NCBI GenBank assembly: GCA_024685385.1
Contig: JAIKVV010000003.1
Span: forward strand, 1 to 34,455
Source: Saccharofermentans sp.
Lineage (GTDB): Bacteria > Bacillota > Clostridia > Saccharofermentanales > Saccharofermentanaceae
Direction of reading: 5' to 3'
DNA length: 34,455 nt
Shown here: one piece after another, positions 23,262 through 32,165 of the stretch
Layout: every line of letters starts with the position of its first letter
How positions within the stretch are numbered: the first letter of the stretch is position 1
Position numbers and translations under genes: made by a program
Notes under the pieces: model-generated
What the model saw: only the letters and a program-made list of their open reading frames with translations
Databases searched by the model: none
Told to the model about the DNA's origin: nothing

Positions 23262-25343
23262 TTACTCGGCCACTTCGATAACAACGTTATCAAGGCAGAA
23301 GGATGACATGTCAGTTGTCTCAAAATAGAGAGAAAGGCTTGTCATTCCGTCGGGTACGGTCCACTCACCGGATGCTTCGATCCAGCCGCCCTTGGATGTA
23401 TCGACTTCGATGAGATGAGGCCATGTGCCTTCGATATCACCTGTGAGGCAGACCATAGCTGCATCAGTCTTTACAGCGAACGAGAACTTGATCTTCTGGC
23501 CGATAAACCTTGAGATGTCGATGGAGTAGCCATCCCACTCAGCTGTTCCGCCGGAGTTCTCGAGACAATAATCACCGTCGAAAGCATCGCCCACGATCTT
23601 CTGGGTCGAAGTTGCTCTGGGATGTCCGATGTACTTTTGATCTTCGTAGTCTTCCTTAATGGGAGTGAAGTCCTTCTTAACCTCAACATAGTCTGCGGGC
23701 TTTGTCACTTCACCGCCCGTTGCAGCGCATACAACGCCTTCAAATGCAGGCTTGGGAGAGATATCGCCGTAGAAGAGCAAAGGCTTGTCTGCAGACTTCC
23801 AGCTCATCTCATCCGTAAGGCCCCAGAAAGTAACGCACTCGATGGGAGTTCCTGCCTTCTTGGCAGCGATGAGGGCTTCGAAGAGGGACTTCATGTAAGT
23901 TCCCTGATCGTACATTGAGTTGGGGGAGTTCGGTGCGGAAACATCCATCTCGGTAACATGGATCTTAACCTTCAGTTCCTTGGCATATGTATTCATGGAA
24001 TTGACATATGTTTCAGCCATGAGACCTGCAGAGATGTGGCTCTGCATGCCCATACCGTCGATATTGCCTGCCTTGGCAATAGGCTTGAGGATGTCGAGGA
24101 TGACCTGCTGCTTGGAAGGCTGATACTCGTTGTAGTCGTTATAGAAGAGCTCGACGCCCTTAGGTGCGTGCTTTCTTGCAAACTTGAATGCCTGCTCTAC
24201 GAAATCCTCACCGATCGTCTGTTTCCAGTAGCTGTCACGGAGTCCGCCGTTATCGCCTGCTGCTTCGTTTACTACATCCCATGCATAGATTACGCCGGGA
24301 TAGTTCTCTTCACACCAGTTGGTGACGGAATCGATGTAGTTTTCCATTCTCTTGAGCATAAGCTCTCTGTCTGCCAGCTCACCGTTTACATCGTAGTTCT
24401 TGTAGAAGAACCATGTAGGTGTCTGGGAATGCCATACGAGAGTGTGTCCTCTCATCTTGATGCCGTTCTCCTTGCAGAAGTCCAAAGTGGGCTTGGCTGC
24501 ATCGAAGTGGATGGCGGGATTCTCGTTATACTTGGCAGGATCAGCAAGGTTTGCTGCTGCATCAAGAACGTTCTCAGGCTTAAGATCGTTCTCGCAGGTA
24601 ACGGAATCAAATTCACGGATAACGAGCTTTTTGAACTCGTCATTGCTGTTTGTGATGACCGTTGCGGGAACGGCAGCACCCATCATGAACAGATCCTTAT
24701 AGATCTCCTTGAGGGAGTCGTAGGATGAAGGATCCTTAAGAGCTGCAACAGGAGTATTTGTCAGGTCGTTATAATCACCGACGACGCTGACTGACATATT
24801 GGTCAATACCATGTCCTTTACGTCGTTTGCTTCGATGTAGATAACGATGTCCGTAGCATTCTCGGGAATCTCGATATCGCCTTCGGCTACAAGATATACA
24901 CCCTCTGTAGGCTTAATGGATGTGATGTTGACATAGGATGTATTGCCAAAGATATTGTAGCGCAGGGAAAGTGTGATAAGCGGGTTGGCGCTGTTCACGA
25001 CTGCCTTGGTGTGCACCTTGTTGCCTCTGTATGCTTCACAGGGGATCTCGATGCCGGCATTGGATGTTGCTCTCTCGGAAATAGTGAGCTTGCCGTCTGC
25101 ATCGGGTGTAGCCTTACAATCTCCGTTGATCCTCCACTTGTCGGAATTAGCAAAATCTTTTACTTCGATCTTAAGAGGATCTTCTGCTTCGGTAGTTTCA
25201 ACCGGTTTGCTGGCTTCCGTAGTGGTTGTTGCTTCAGTATCGGATGTACTTGGCTCAGTTGCGGGCTGATCCGGTGTACATGACGATAACAGGCAGCAAG
25301 CTGCCGTAACGGCAACCAGAACTGTCATAAGTTTTTTCTTCAT
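23262..25343 (-). CDS. GH10 endo-1,4-beta-xylanase lipoprotein with flanking CBM-like domains
   Basis: 693 aa. The signal peptide ends in LLSSC with Cys22, so the enzyme is lipid-anchored outside the membrane. A Thr/Glu-rich linker (about 23-55) leads to a CBM22-like beta domain (about 58-190). The GH10 barrel covers about 205-540: TCENDLKPEN (249-258), RGHTLVWHSQTP (298-309), WDVVNEA with acid/base Glu360, QSHIS (434-438), HVTEMD with nucleophile Glu465 and TFWGLTD (505-511). A second carbohydrate-binding-like domain occupies about 558-692. It should cut xylan backbones at the cell surface. AAGGAAAAGG precedes the ATG. It is a single gene ending at the shared terminator. Confidence 0.95.
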   Translation of the reverse strand: MKKKLMTVLVAVTAACCLLSSCTPDQPATEPSTSDTEATTTTEASKPVETTEAEDPLKIEVKDFANSDKWRINGDCKATPDADGKLTISERATSNAGIEIPCEAYRGNKVHTKAVVNSANPLITLSLRYNIFGNTSYVNITSIKPTEGVYLVAEGDIEIPENATDIVIYIEANDVKDMVLTNMSVSVVGDYNDLTNTPVAALKDPSSYDSLKEIYKDLFMMGAAVPATVITNSNDEFKKLVIREFDSVTCENDLKPENVLDAAANLADPAKYNENPAIHFDAAKPTLDFCKENGIKMRGHTLVWHSQTPTWFFYKNYDVNGELADRELMLKRMENYIDSVTNWCEENYPGVIYAWDVVNEAAGDNGGLRDSYWKQTIGEDFVEQAFKFARKHAPKGVELFYNDYNEYQPSKQQVILDILKPIAKAGNIDGMGMQSHISAGLMAETYVNSMNTYAKELKVKIHVTEMDVSAPNSPNSMYDQGTYMKSLFEALIAAKKAGTPIECVTFWGLTDEMSWKSADKPLLFYGDISPKPAFEGVVCAATGGEVTKPADYVEVKKDFTPIKEDYEDQKYIGHPRATSTQKIVGDAFDGDYCLENSGGTAEWDGYSIDISRFIGQKIKFSFAVKTDAAMVCLTGDIEGTWPHLIEVDTSKGGWIEASGEWTVPDGMTSLSLYFETTDMSSFCLDNVVIEVAE

Positions 25344-25446
25344 ATAGCTAACCTTTTCCTTCCGTAGAAATAGTCCTGCATATTATCTCATACAGAGGGG
25401 TAAGTCCGCCAATATAAATTGTAAATTTTTCGACAGAAAAACCGGA

Positions 25447-26025
25447 TTATGGTCTCAGGATGGACACTATCCATTCGGGATCGGGGATCTTCATGTCCTC
25501 ATTAACCGTCATCTCCTCCATGATACCCTGGACCGCTGACCAGAAGCATAGAGACAATTGTTTCGGATCCCCTTTACGGAAGATGCCTTCTTTCTGTCCG
25601 GCCTTGATAAGCTTTGCGGTAGAGCTGATGCTGTCGACCGAAAAGGATATCCTTCTGGCTTCTTCCGGCATTCCGGGTCTTCTCACCTGCCCCATGAGAA
25701 CGAACATGTTGAATACCCAGGGCCGGTCCTTGGCATAAGCGAACAACTGTCCCAGAAATCCGGAAAGCATCTGGTCTGCAGGAACTCCGGGAGATGCTTT
25801 GGCAGTCATGCCGACCTTCTTTGTCCCTTCGGTGCCCATCTTGACGAGTTCGGTAAGCAAAGTCTCCTTGGAATCAAAATAATGAAAAAGGAGCCCCGTG
25901 CTCATCGGCACGGCGGCTGCTATATCTGATATCTTCGTATCCGGAAAGCCCTTTTCGACGAAAAGGGTCAGGGCTGTCATGAGGATGGCCTGTCTTCTTT
26001 CTTCTTTTTGCTCTTTCCTTGTCAT
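25447..26025 (-). CDS. TetR-family transcriptional regulator
   Basis: 192 aa. The N-terminal HTH is typical: RRQAILMTALTLFVEKGF (about 11-28), TKISDIAAAV, then STGLLFHYFDSKETLL (about 47-62). The C-terminal ligand domain is divergent, as usual. Its ATG overlaps the stop of the upstream FAD oxidoreductase gene (TGATG), so the two are one operon. I infer that it represses that operon through the palindromes at 27555-27574 and 27621-27638. Confidence 0.9.
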   Translation of the reverse strand: MTRKEQKEERRQAILMTALTLFVEKGFPDTKISDIAAAVPMSTGLLFHYFDSKETLLTELVKMGTEGTKKVGMTAKASPGVPADQMLSGFLGQLFAYAKDRPWVFNMFVLMGQVRRPGMPEEARRISFSVDSISSTAKLIKAGQKEGIFRKGDPKQLSLCFWSAVQGIMEEMTVNEDMKIPDPEWIVSILRP

Positions 26026-27521
26026 CAGATATCAATGCTCCTTTTCTGCTTCTTCAAAATCCTTTGGACCGCGAACTTGCCGCTTACGAGAGCAATGGGA
26101 AGTCCGCCGGGATTCATCGTCCACTGGCCTGCTATATAAAGATCATCAACGCCTTTAACAACGCCCTTCATCTTAAGCTGCTTATTGCTTGCCGTGGTCA
26201 TGAAACCCATATAGGCTCCGTGATAAGCATTGCAGTATCTGTTATAGGTTAATGGCGTCCAGCAGTCCAGAAGTTCAATATTTCCTTCAAGTTCTGCAAA
26301 TTCTGTTGTCAGTCTCTTTGTGATCTCAGAAGCGATCTCCGCTTTCTTCTGCTTATATTCTTCATCAGACAGGCTTGCCCAGTATTCGAAATCGTCATCA
26401 GTCTGGACCAGATTGACCTGGATTACGGCCTTGCCCCCAGGTGCAAAAGACTTATCATATCTGTAATTTTTCATCGACATCCTGCCGATGGACTTTTCTC
26501 CGATCTTTATATCTTCACAATCGAAAAAGACAGTATCTTCTACATCAAATGTATCGTCTACGGCATATGCGACCTGGAAGCCGCTCGTTATGGGATATGC
26601 CTTGCTGTTCTCATAAGCGGTCCTGTAATCTTTCGGCATATATCTGCCGTCGATGAGTTTTCCGAAAAGGAATGACATATCCACGGCACTTATCACATGA
26701 TCTGCTTTCACAACTGTTCCGTCTTCAAGTTCGATACCCGTGCATCGCTTTCCTTCGATCATAATCTTTGACACGGCCGAATTGCCATGGAATTCGCCGC
26801 CCAGATCTTTGAAGCGCTTTGCGATACGCAGAGACATGCCGAGAGATCCGCCCAAAGGGATGTTGCCGTTGCCGCAGGATATGGATGCATAAGACACCAT
26901 AAAAGAATAAACGGTATATTCGGGAGGCAGATAATCCGTCATGAGTTTTCTTATCGCAGGATCCTTGAACCTTTGGGCAAAAGTCTTGCAGTCCACCTTG
27001 CCGAAATCTTTCATGACCTTGGACATGTCGCCCATTTCCTTGCCGAGCTCTATATAGTCTTTTATGCCCATCATGTCCAGAGGCTTTTTCGACGGAACGA
27101 CGCAGCCTCTTGCATAGCGGACATACTGAATAAACCTTTTTATCTCTTCTTCATCTTCGGGAGAAAACTCTGTTAATTCTTTCCGGGTTCTTTCAAGATC
27201 CTTCCAGAGTGACAATTCATGTCCGTTATATCTTGAAGCATAAAATCTTTGCGTATCGGCATATTCAGTATCATCGTCTATGGCTCCAACGTTCTTCCAG
27301 ACATTGTAAAGAGCCGTATCTTTCTTTGTTCCGGTAAGCCAGTGTATACAGTTATCTATCTGATAACCTTTCCTGTTCCAGCTCATGCACTCGCCGCCGG
27401 GCAAGGCATTCTTCTCATAGATATGCGCTTCGAAGCCGGCCAGCTGCGCATATATTCCTGCAGTAAGGCCTGCTATGCCTCCTCCGACGATCACGACTTT
27501 CTGCTTTGTCCCTGTTTCCAT
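26025..27521 (-). CDS. CrtI-like FAD-dependent oxidoreductase (phytoene desaturase/retinol saturase family)
   Basis: 498 aa. The FAD dinucleotide motif is VVIVGGGIAGLTAG (9-22), followed by EKNALPGGECMSW (36-48). The C-terminal FAD-binding block is VDDLYIAGQWTMNPGGLPIAL (about 458-478), typical of phytoene-desaturase-type enzymes. No carotenoid or squalene genes are nearby, so the substrate is probably not phytoene. It may saturate or desaturate a lipid-like molecule (inference). The leader has the best promoter in the window, set between two matching palindromes. The TetR gene follows with an overlap. Confidence 0.85.
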   Translation of the reverse strand: METGTKQKVVIVGGGIAGLTAGIYAQLAGFEAHIYEKNALPGGECMSWNRKGYQIDNCIHWLTGTKKDTALYNVWKNVGAIDDDTEYADTQRFYASRYNGHELSLWKDLERTRKELTEFSPEDEEEIKRFIQYVRYARGCVVPSKKPLDMMGIKDYIELGKEMGDMSKVMKDFGKVDCKTFAQRFKDPAIRKLMTDYLPPEYTVYSFMVSYASISCGNGNIPLGGSLGMSLRIAKRFKDLGGEFHGNSAVSKIMIEGKRCTGIELEDGTVVKADHVISAVDMSFLFGKLIDGRYMPKDYRTAYENSKAYPITSGFQVAYAVDDTFDVEDTVFFDCEDIKIGEKSIGRMSMKNYRYDKSFAPGGKAVIQVNLVQTDDDFEYWASLSDEEYKQKKAEIASEITKRLTTEFAELEGNIELLDCWTPLTYNRYCNAYHGAYMGFMTTASNKQLKMKGVVKGVDDLYIAGQWTMNPGGLPIALVSGKFAVQRILKKQKRSIDI

Positions 27522-27554
27522 TCTTTAAGTCTCTCTTTCTCTGATCTCTCATTT

Positions 27555-27574
27555 CATTGAATCAATATTCAATG
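27555..27574. promoter_or_regulatory. Candidate TetR operator, downstream copy
   Basis: CATTGAAT-CAAT-ATTCAATG, a perfect palindrome with 8-bp arms. It lies about 5 to 25 bases after the predicted transcription start. It shares TTGAAT-N4-ATTCAA with the palindrome 65 bases away. Confidence 0.65.
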
Positions 27575-27585
27575 ATTACAATTTC

Positions 27586-27614
27586 AATATACAGGACAGA
27601 TCAGAGCCTGTCAA
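27586..27614 (-). promoter_or_regulatory. Promoter of the CrtI-like/TetR operon
   Basis: On the minus strand there is TTGACA (27614-27609), exactly 17 bases, then TATATT (27591-27586). Transcription would start near 27579. Confidence 0.8.
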
Positions 27615-27620
27615 GAGTTT

Positions 27621-27638
27621 GTTGAATAAAAATTCAAC
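27621..27638. promoter_or_regulatory. Candidate TetR operator, upstream copy
   Basis: GTTGAAT-AAAA-ATTCAAC, a palindrome with 7-bp arms six bases upstream of the -35. It has the same core and spacing as the 27555-27574 copy. It also lies just after the DinB-like gene stop, so a weak AT-rich terminator is another reading. Confidence 0.6.
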
Positions 27639-27641
27639 GAA

Positions 27642-28172
27642 TTACGAGGGATCGTTCTTTTGCCTCTCACGGTATCTGCCCGTGAAGATGCCGTCATCTA
27701 TGAATCTTGATGTCTCGGATACCCATACGGGGAATTCTCCCGTATTAAGGACCGTCTGGCCGTTTAACATTCCGGTATGGAAAGATATGTGCCGGAACTG
27801 CCTTAAGATAAGTTCCATTCTCGTATAAGGACAATTCACGGGCTTTTCATAGAGCATGTCGTCCGTAATGGAATCCAGATAATCCAAGGTCTTCTTCTCT
27901 ACCGAATCAAGATAAGAAAGAAGCTCATCGTCCGTCAAAACCACATCAGAAGGATTCTCGGGATTATCAAGACCCTCAGTATGAAATGAAGGTTCTTCAT
28001 AATCAAAAGGATTTATAAACCACTTATCCGCAGAATGCAGAGCGTGGTAAGCCCATCTCCAGCAGGGCGCGCCATAGCAGATTGCATCCCTGTCATAGGT
28101 CTTTATCGATGATCTTATGTTAATGAAATTCGGGACAACAGTCTCTTTGATGATCTTGCAAAGTCCGTCCAT
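27642..28172 (-). CDS. DinB-like (YfiT/DinB superfamily) protein
   Basis: 176 aa. AAGGAG lies seven bases before the ATG. Helical protein with possible metal ligands in the DinB pattern: YHALHSADKW (about 42-51) and RHISFHTGML (about 126-135). DinB-fold proteins are often metal-dependent thiol transferases or stress proteins, but the reaction here is unknown. Last gene of the 29531-27642 operon, 13 bases after a GNAT gene. Confidence 0.75.
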   Translation of the reverse strand: MDGLCKIIKETVVPNFINIRSSIKTYDRDAICYGAPCWRWAYHALHSADKWFINPFDYEEPSFHTEGLDNPENPSDVVLTDDELLSYLDSVEKKTLDYLDSITDDMLYEKPVNCPYTRMELILRQFRHISFHTGMLNGQTVLNTGEFPVWVSETSRFIDDGIFTGRYRERQKNDPS

Positions 28173-28185
28173 GAATATCTCCTTA

Positions 28186-28620
28186 TCAAAGCCACATTAC
28201 ATAGGCCGTTTTATCGTTGGCGTTAAAGCCCGCATACTGATAGAAGCGGTGCGTCGCGGGATCCTTTGAACCCGTGAGCAGCATGATCTTATAGCAGTTG
28301 GATCTTATTGCAAGTTCCCTTGCATAAGCCAGGCACTGACTCGCATAGCCCTTTCCTCTATGCTCTTTGGCCGTAACGACATTTTCGATGAAGGCGTAAG
28401 GCCTTGCATATCTTGTAAGATTGGGGATTATTACTTCAACGCATGACGATACTATCTTACCGTCAAGCTCATAAACGATCAGGTGATGGTCAGGATCTGA
28501 AATTATCTTATCCCATGTTTTCATAAGATCATCATCCTTATCCGGGATCGATTCTTCATGAAGATCAAGATATAGCTCCAATATCTGATCCAGATCTTCT
28601 CTTACTGCATCTCTTATCAT
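28186..28620 (-). CDS. GNAT-family N-acetyltransferase
   Basis: 144 aa. The acetyl-CoA-binding motif A is KEHRGKGYASQCLAYARELA (about 89-108), followed by the late block HRFYQYAGF (about 126-134). The ATG overlaps the stop of the upstream GNAT gene by four bases. The two are only distantly alike, so a recent duplication is not evident. Acceptor substrate unknown. Confidence 0.88.
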   Translation of the reverse strand: MIRDAVREDLDQILELYLDLHEESIPDKDDDLMKTWDKIISDPDHHLIVYELDGKIVSSCVEVIIPNLTRYARPYAFIENVVTAKEHRGKGYASQCLAYARELAIRSNCYKIMLLTGSKDPATHRFYQYAGFNANDKTAYVMWL

Positions 28621-29078
28621 GTCATCTTCTCCATATAAACAAATTCAAGTTCTTCATCTATCTTCTTCTGATCGAATATCCTGTATCCTGAAGATTCATA
28701 CAATCGTATGTTATCCCTGCTCCTGGTGCTCGTAAAGAGTTCATAACGTTTGCCGGGATAATGCTTTTCGATCCCGGAAAGAAGTCTTCTTCCGTATCCC
28801 TTGCGCCTCTGCCCGGGATCTACCATCAGTTTGCCGATATAGACAGTGCCGTCCTTCTCCTTTGCGCGCACGGACCCTATGATGGCGCCCTCTTCATCCG
28901 TCATCTTCAGGATGACACCTTCTTCAAACTCTGTTCTTACCTCATCAAGAGTCTGTTTTAAGGGCGGGATATCCTTATTTCCGAAAAGTTCAGCTTCGCT
29001 CTGATAAGCAAGATACTGCAATGCAAGTATCTCTTCCAGGTCTTCCCTATCGGCCGTCCTGATCTCAACTAAAGACAT
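28617..29078 (-). CDS. GNAT-family N-acetyltransferase
   Basis: 153 aa from the ATG at 29078 (AAGGGG upstream); an in-frame TTG three bases earlier is possible. Motif A is DPGQRRKGYGRRLLSGIEKH (about 86-105), and the C-terminus has NIRLYESSGYRIF (about 122-134). Acceptor substrate unknown. It overlaps the next GNAT gene by four bases and follows the membrane-protein gene by 18. Confidence 0.88.
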   Translation of the reverse strand: MSLVEIRTADREDLEEILALQYLAYQSEAELFGNKDIPPLKQTLDEVRTEFEEGVILKMTDEEGAIIGSVRAKEKDGTVYIGKLMVDPGQRRKGYGRRLLSGIEKHYPGKRYELFTSTRSRDNIRLYESSGYRIFDQKKIDEELEFVYMEKMT

Positions 29079-29096
29079 CAATGATCCCCTTCATCT

Positions 29097-29531
29097 TTAC
29101 AATATCGAAAAGCCGGCATTCACGAGAGTAAAGCCTGCATTCGCCCCGCTTACCAGCATGGCGATGATATTAATGATCATGCTCGGCCATATCCTCATCT
29201 TACCTTTGTTCTGCAGGGATGTGATGATGGCGGAAAGCGCAATCGCTGCTCCCGGAACAAATCCCAGCATGTAAATGGAATATCCTCTCGTGTTGAGTTC
29301 GATGTAAGTCGACAAGGACATAAGCGCGATAACATATATTATCGAAGATACGCAGGCTGACGCATATTTCTTCATGACAGGGCCCATCATCAGAACAGAT
29401 ATTATCCCTGCCGCAAACAAAGCACCGTTCGCAACCTCAAGCGGAGCAGTGCCGGAAGGTATGCCCAGAAGGAAGACCGAGCTTGCTATGGATGTTAATC
29501 CCATAAATATTCCGGACTTATAAAATTTCAT
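29097..29531 (-). CDS. Small membrane protein of unknown function, four membrane segments
   Basis: 144 aa from the ATG at 29531, which has GGAGG at a good distance; an in-frame TTG lies six bases upstream. Hydrophobic segments are at about 8-25, 37-52, 62-79 and 88-105, with a fifth possible near the C-terminus. I do not recognise the family. It is first in a four-gene operon with two GNAT proteins and a DinB-like protein. Confidence 0.65.
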   Translation of the reverse strand: MKFYKSGIFMGLTSIASSVFLLGIPSGTAPLEVANGALFAAGIISVLMMGPVMKKYASACVSSIIYVIALMSLSTYIELNTRGYSIYMLGFVPGAAIALSAIITSLQNKGKMRIWPSMIINIIAMLVSGANAGFTLVNAGFSIL

Positions 29532-29571
29532 ATGCAAACCTCCTCCATCACGAAAAAAGATCTACAAGACT

Positions 29572-29580
29572 ATTATATCA
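29572..29580 (-). promoter_or_regulatory. Extended -10 promoter of the membrane protein-GNAT-GNAT-DinB operon
   Basis: On the minus strand, TGA-TATAAT (29580-29572). Transcription would start near 29565, about 35 bases before the ATG. No good -35 is seen. Confidence 0.5.
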
Positions 29581-29613
29581 CCCCGGGATATGCCGTTGCC
29601 TTAAGGAAACAGA

Positions 29614-30447
29614 TCAGAGCCCTTCTATAAAAGAGAAAAACTTATCAAGGCATTTATTCTCTTCCCTGCTCAGGAGGAAGATTCCTGCAGTGTACCAGGA
29701 ATGGGTATTCTTCTCATCAACGACCCTGTAAAGCTCATTCTTGATTCCAAGAGATGATGCCTTCCCGGCAAATATCCGGGCGCATTCAAAATCTATCAGT
29801 CCGTCATGCTCGCTTTGGATCAGGAGCATGGGAATATCATTTGCCGTTATCAGGCTTGCAGGCTCACCCTTTTTCCTGTCATAACCTTCAGCGAAGAGCT
29901 GCTTAAGAAGAGTCTTTAAGGTTCCTGTCTGGGGTGCATCGAAACTATAGGGTCCGCCGGATCCTATGAATCCTATTACATTACTGATATCAACGGAATA
30001 TCTTTCCTGATCAGATCCGGAATAACAGAGGATCGAAGACAGGTGTGCTCCCGCTGAAGGTCCTGCGACGACGATCTTTGAAACATCGATCCCCCTGTCC
30101 TTCAGATATTTAACGGCAGCATTATATCCGCAGCATACATCTTCGATCTGCGCGGGATATTTATCCTTAGGTGAATGCCTGTATCCTATCAGGACACACC
30201 TGTAACCTGCCTTGGCGATGCATTGGCCAACATAATCGAAGAACTTGGGGCTTCCGGCATTCCAGCCGCCCCCGTGGATCCAGAATATGATCTTGTCACT
30301 TGTAATTTGGGATGGTTCGTAAAAGAGGAAATATCTGAACTTATCTTCCCCAAATGAGACCTTCTCGGGAACGATGTCTTTCTTCGCACCCAGAAGTTTT
30401 TTATATATCCCGAAATAACTTAAGTTTTCCCTTGTCGAATCTTTCAT
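29614..30447 (-). CDS. Alpha/beta hydrolase (esterase/lipase, HSL/BD-FAE-like)
   Basis: 277 aa. GGAGG precedes the ATG. The oxyanion motif is HGGGW (58-62), the nucleophile elbow is GPSAG with Ser131, and EHDGLIDFE (near 213-221) and NTHSWY (near 246-251) probably hold the acid and His. The HGGGWNAGS block is typical of esterases acting on small acyl esters. No signal peptide. It is the last gene of the minus-strand run from the right edge, 32 bases after the radical SAM gene. Confidence 0.85.
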   Translation of the reverse strand: MKDSTRENLSYFGIYKKLLGAKKDIVPEKVSFGEDKFRYFLFYEPSQITSDKIIFWIHGGGWNAGSPKFFDYVGQCIAKAGYRCVLIGYRHSPKDKYPAQIEDVCCGYNAAVKYLKDRGIDVSKIVVAGPSAGAHLSSILCYSGSDQERYSVDISNVIGFIGSGGPYSFDAPQTGTLKTLLKQLFAEGYDRKKGEPASLITANDIPMLLIQSEHDGLIDFECARIFAGKASSLGIKNELYRVVDEKNTHSWYTAGIFLLSREENKCLDKFFSFIEGL

Positions 30448-30479
30448 TCCTTATCCTCCCTTGCCATAAGAAGATTATA

Positions 30480-31352
30480 CTACAGGTCAAATATGCTGAT
30501 CTGCTTATCGGGGAAATCGTTCATGTAGCGGAAGCATTCATCAGGATCGCACATCATGCCCTTGTCCTTACATATATTCCTGAAAAGTTTCATGAGATCA
30601 CGTGAGTTCGGGCTCGGTACTTCATAAGAATCACCGTATCTTTCGATATATCTCTCCTTAAGGCCGGGAAAATGTTTATCCAGAGCTGCATAATAATATT
30701 CCCTGTCGCCTTCCCTTAAAGTAAGTCCCATATCCCAGCATATGACTCCCTTTACGCCGACACGCGCACATTCCGTAAGGATATTTCTTATGTTCTCCTC
30801 GGTATCATTGATGAAAGGCAGGATGGGGGTAAGCCAGACGATGGTCGGGATCCCTCTCTTATTCATTTCCTCCAGGACTTCGATCCTTCTTTTTGTATTG
30901 CAGACATTAGGTTCCAGGATCCTGCAAAGCTCATCATCCCAGGTTGTAAGAGTCATTTCGACAACGCATTTGCTTTCCCTGTTGATCTTATCGAGAAGAT
31001 CGATATCTTCCAATATCCTGTCAGACTTGGTCTGGATCGCAAGACCGAAACCGTACTTATATACGATCTCAAGACACTGCCTTGTCAGACGCAGATCCTT
31101 CTCGCAATGCATGTAAGGATCCGACATGGCGCCCGTTGCTATCATGAACCTGGATCTTTTGGACTTAAGCTCTTTTTCCAGCAATTCGGGGGCATTCTTC
31201 TTGACTTCGATATCTTCAAAGGGATGATCGAACTGATAGCACAGGCTCCTGCTGTCACAATAGATGCAGCCGTGCGAACAGCCGCGGTAAATATTCATGC
31301 CGTGGTATCCGTTCTTGTTATGTACCAAACCTTTTGCTTCAACAAAATGCAT
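30480..31352 (-). CDS. Radical SAM protein (spore-photoproduct-lyase-like / Rv2578c-type)
   Basis: 290 aa. The 4Fe-4S motif is CSHGCIYC with Cys25, Cys29 and Cys32 in the CxxxCxxC arrangement. The following block ATGAMSDPYMHCEKDLRLTR (about 73-92) and QTKSDRILEDIDLL (about 107-120) are typical of the SPL-like radical SAM group, whose members often lack a known reaction. No spore genes are nearby. It starts three bases after the TraX-like gene stop. Confidence 0.85.
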   Translation of the reverse strand: MHFVEAKGLVHNKNGYHGMNIYRGCSHGCIYCDSRSLCYQFDHPFEDIEVKKNAPELLEKELKSKRSRFMIATGAMSDPYMHCEKDLRLTRQCLEIVYKYGFGLAIQTKSDRILEDIDLLDKINRESKCVVEMTLTTWDDELCRILEPNVCNTKRRIEVLEEMNKRGIPTIVWLTPILPFINDTEENIRNILTECARVGVKGVICWDMGLTLREGDREYYYAALDKHFPGLKERYIERYGDSYEVPSPNSRDLMKLFRNICKDKGMMCDPDECFRYMNDFPDKQISIFDL

Positions 31353-31355
31353 ATG

Positions 31356-32156
31356 TCACTTCCCGAAAATAAGAACAGCCAGATCGATCAGTATCAGGTG
31401 AAGAGGATAGAGAATATAGAATGCATACTGTATTATCTTGCTCTTCTTCCCGTTCCTGCCCTTATAGAAAAAGCATACCAAAACAAAGCCGATGATTCCG
31501 AAAGAAAGATAATAGAAATATTGTTTCGACCAGAATGTTGCGCTAAAGCCTGTCTCAGGCCCGCATTCCGCAAATACGAAGGTCAGATAAAACAAGACCA
31601 TGGAAACAAAGAATTTTATAAAATTGTGTTTCCTCAAATAGTGCAAAGAAATAATTATCAACTGTCCCGTTACGAACCACTCTGCCTGCAAAAGGAAAGA
31701 CAGAACGAGTGTTGCAAGGACCCCTGATATCTTAAGCGCAATATGCCATTTCGATTCCAGTATGCAAAGATCGATAAAGCCGAGGAACAAAACAAAGACA
31801 ACGTTCCAGCTGAAGAAGAAACCATGAAGATCAAAAGCCAATCCGTCTTTTACAGTGACTGCATGACAGACCTGTGTAATGAGCGAGAATATGAAAAGCC
31901 TTAATGCATATTTCCTTTTGGAACCCGTGTAACGGAATCCTTCAGAGATAAAGAAGAAAAAGATCGGAGGTCCGACAAAACAGACCATGCAGACTATGCC
32001 GACCCAGGGCACTCCGAGTCCGAATGCTCTGAAAGTCGTGAAGGTATATAAGAAGAAATGCCCGATCACGATCGTCGTGATGGCGATCAACTTCAATACA
32101 TTCCGGCTGAGACCGCCGGCATTCTTTTCTGTCAGAACCGATCCTTCCATAGTCAT
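31356..32156 (-). CDS. TraX-family membrane protein
   Basis: About 266 aa with about eight membrane segments. The start is uncertain: ATG at 32156 is used, with GTG three bases upstream and another ATG six bases downstream. The TraX N-terminal block is present: LKLIAITTIVIGHFF (about 22-36), GPPIFFFFISEGFRYT (about 67-82) and KRKYALRLFIFSLI. TraX was first described as the F-pilin N-acetylase; chromosomal copies in Firmicutes are acetyltransferase-like proteins of unknown target. No conjugation genes are here, so a surface-modification role is likelier (inference). Confidence 0.85.
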   Translation of the reverse strand: MTMEGSVLTEKNAGGLSRNVLKLIAITTIVIGHFFLYTFTTFRAFGLGVPWVGIVCMVCFVGPPIFFFFISEGFRYTGSKRKYALRLFIFSLITQVCHAVTVKDGLAFDLHGFFFSWNVVFVLFLGFIDLCILESKWHIALKISGVLATLVLSFLLQAEWFVTGQLIIISLHYLRKHNFIKFFVSMVLFYLTFVFAECGPETGFSATFWSKQYFYYLSFGIIGFVLVCFFYKGRNGKKSKIIQYAFYILYPLHLILIDLAVLIFGK

Positions 32157-32165
32157 CACACGGGA

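Noticed and set aside
23958..24728. 256-codon open frame on the plus strand
   Set aside because: Antisense to the GH10 barrel; shadow of the xylanase codons.
31356..32156. Conjugative element because of the TraX-like gene
   Set aside because: No relaxase, type IV secretion, integrase or att-like repeats are nearby; chromosomal TraX-like genes are common.
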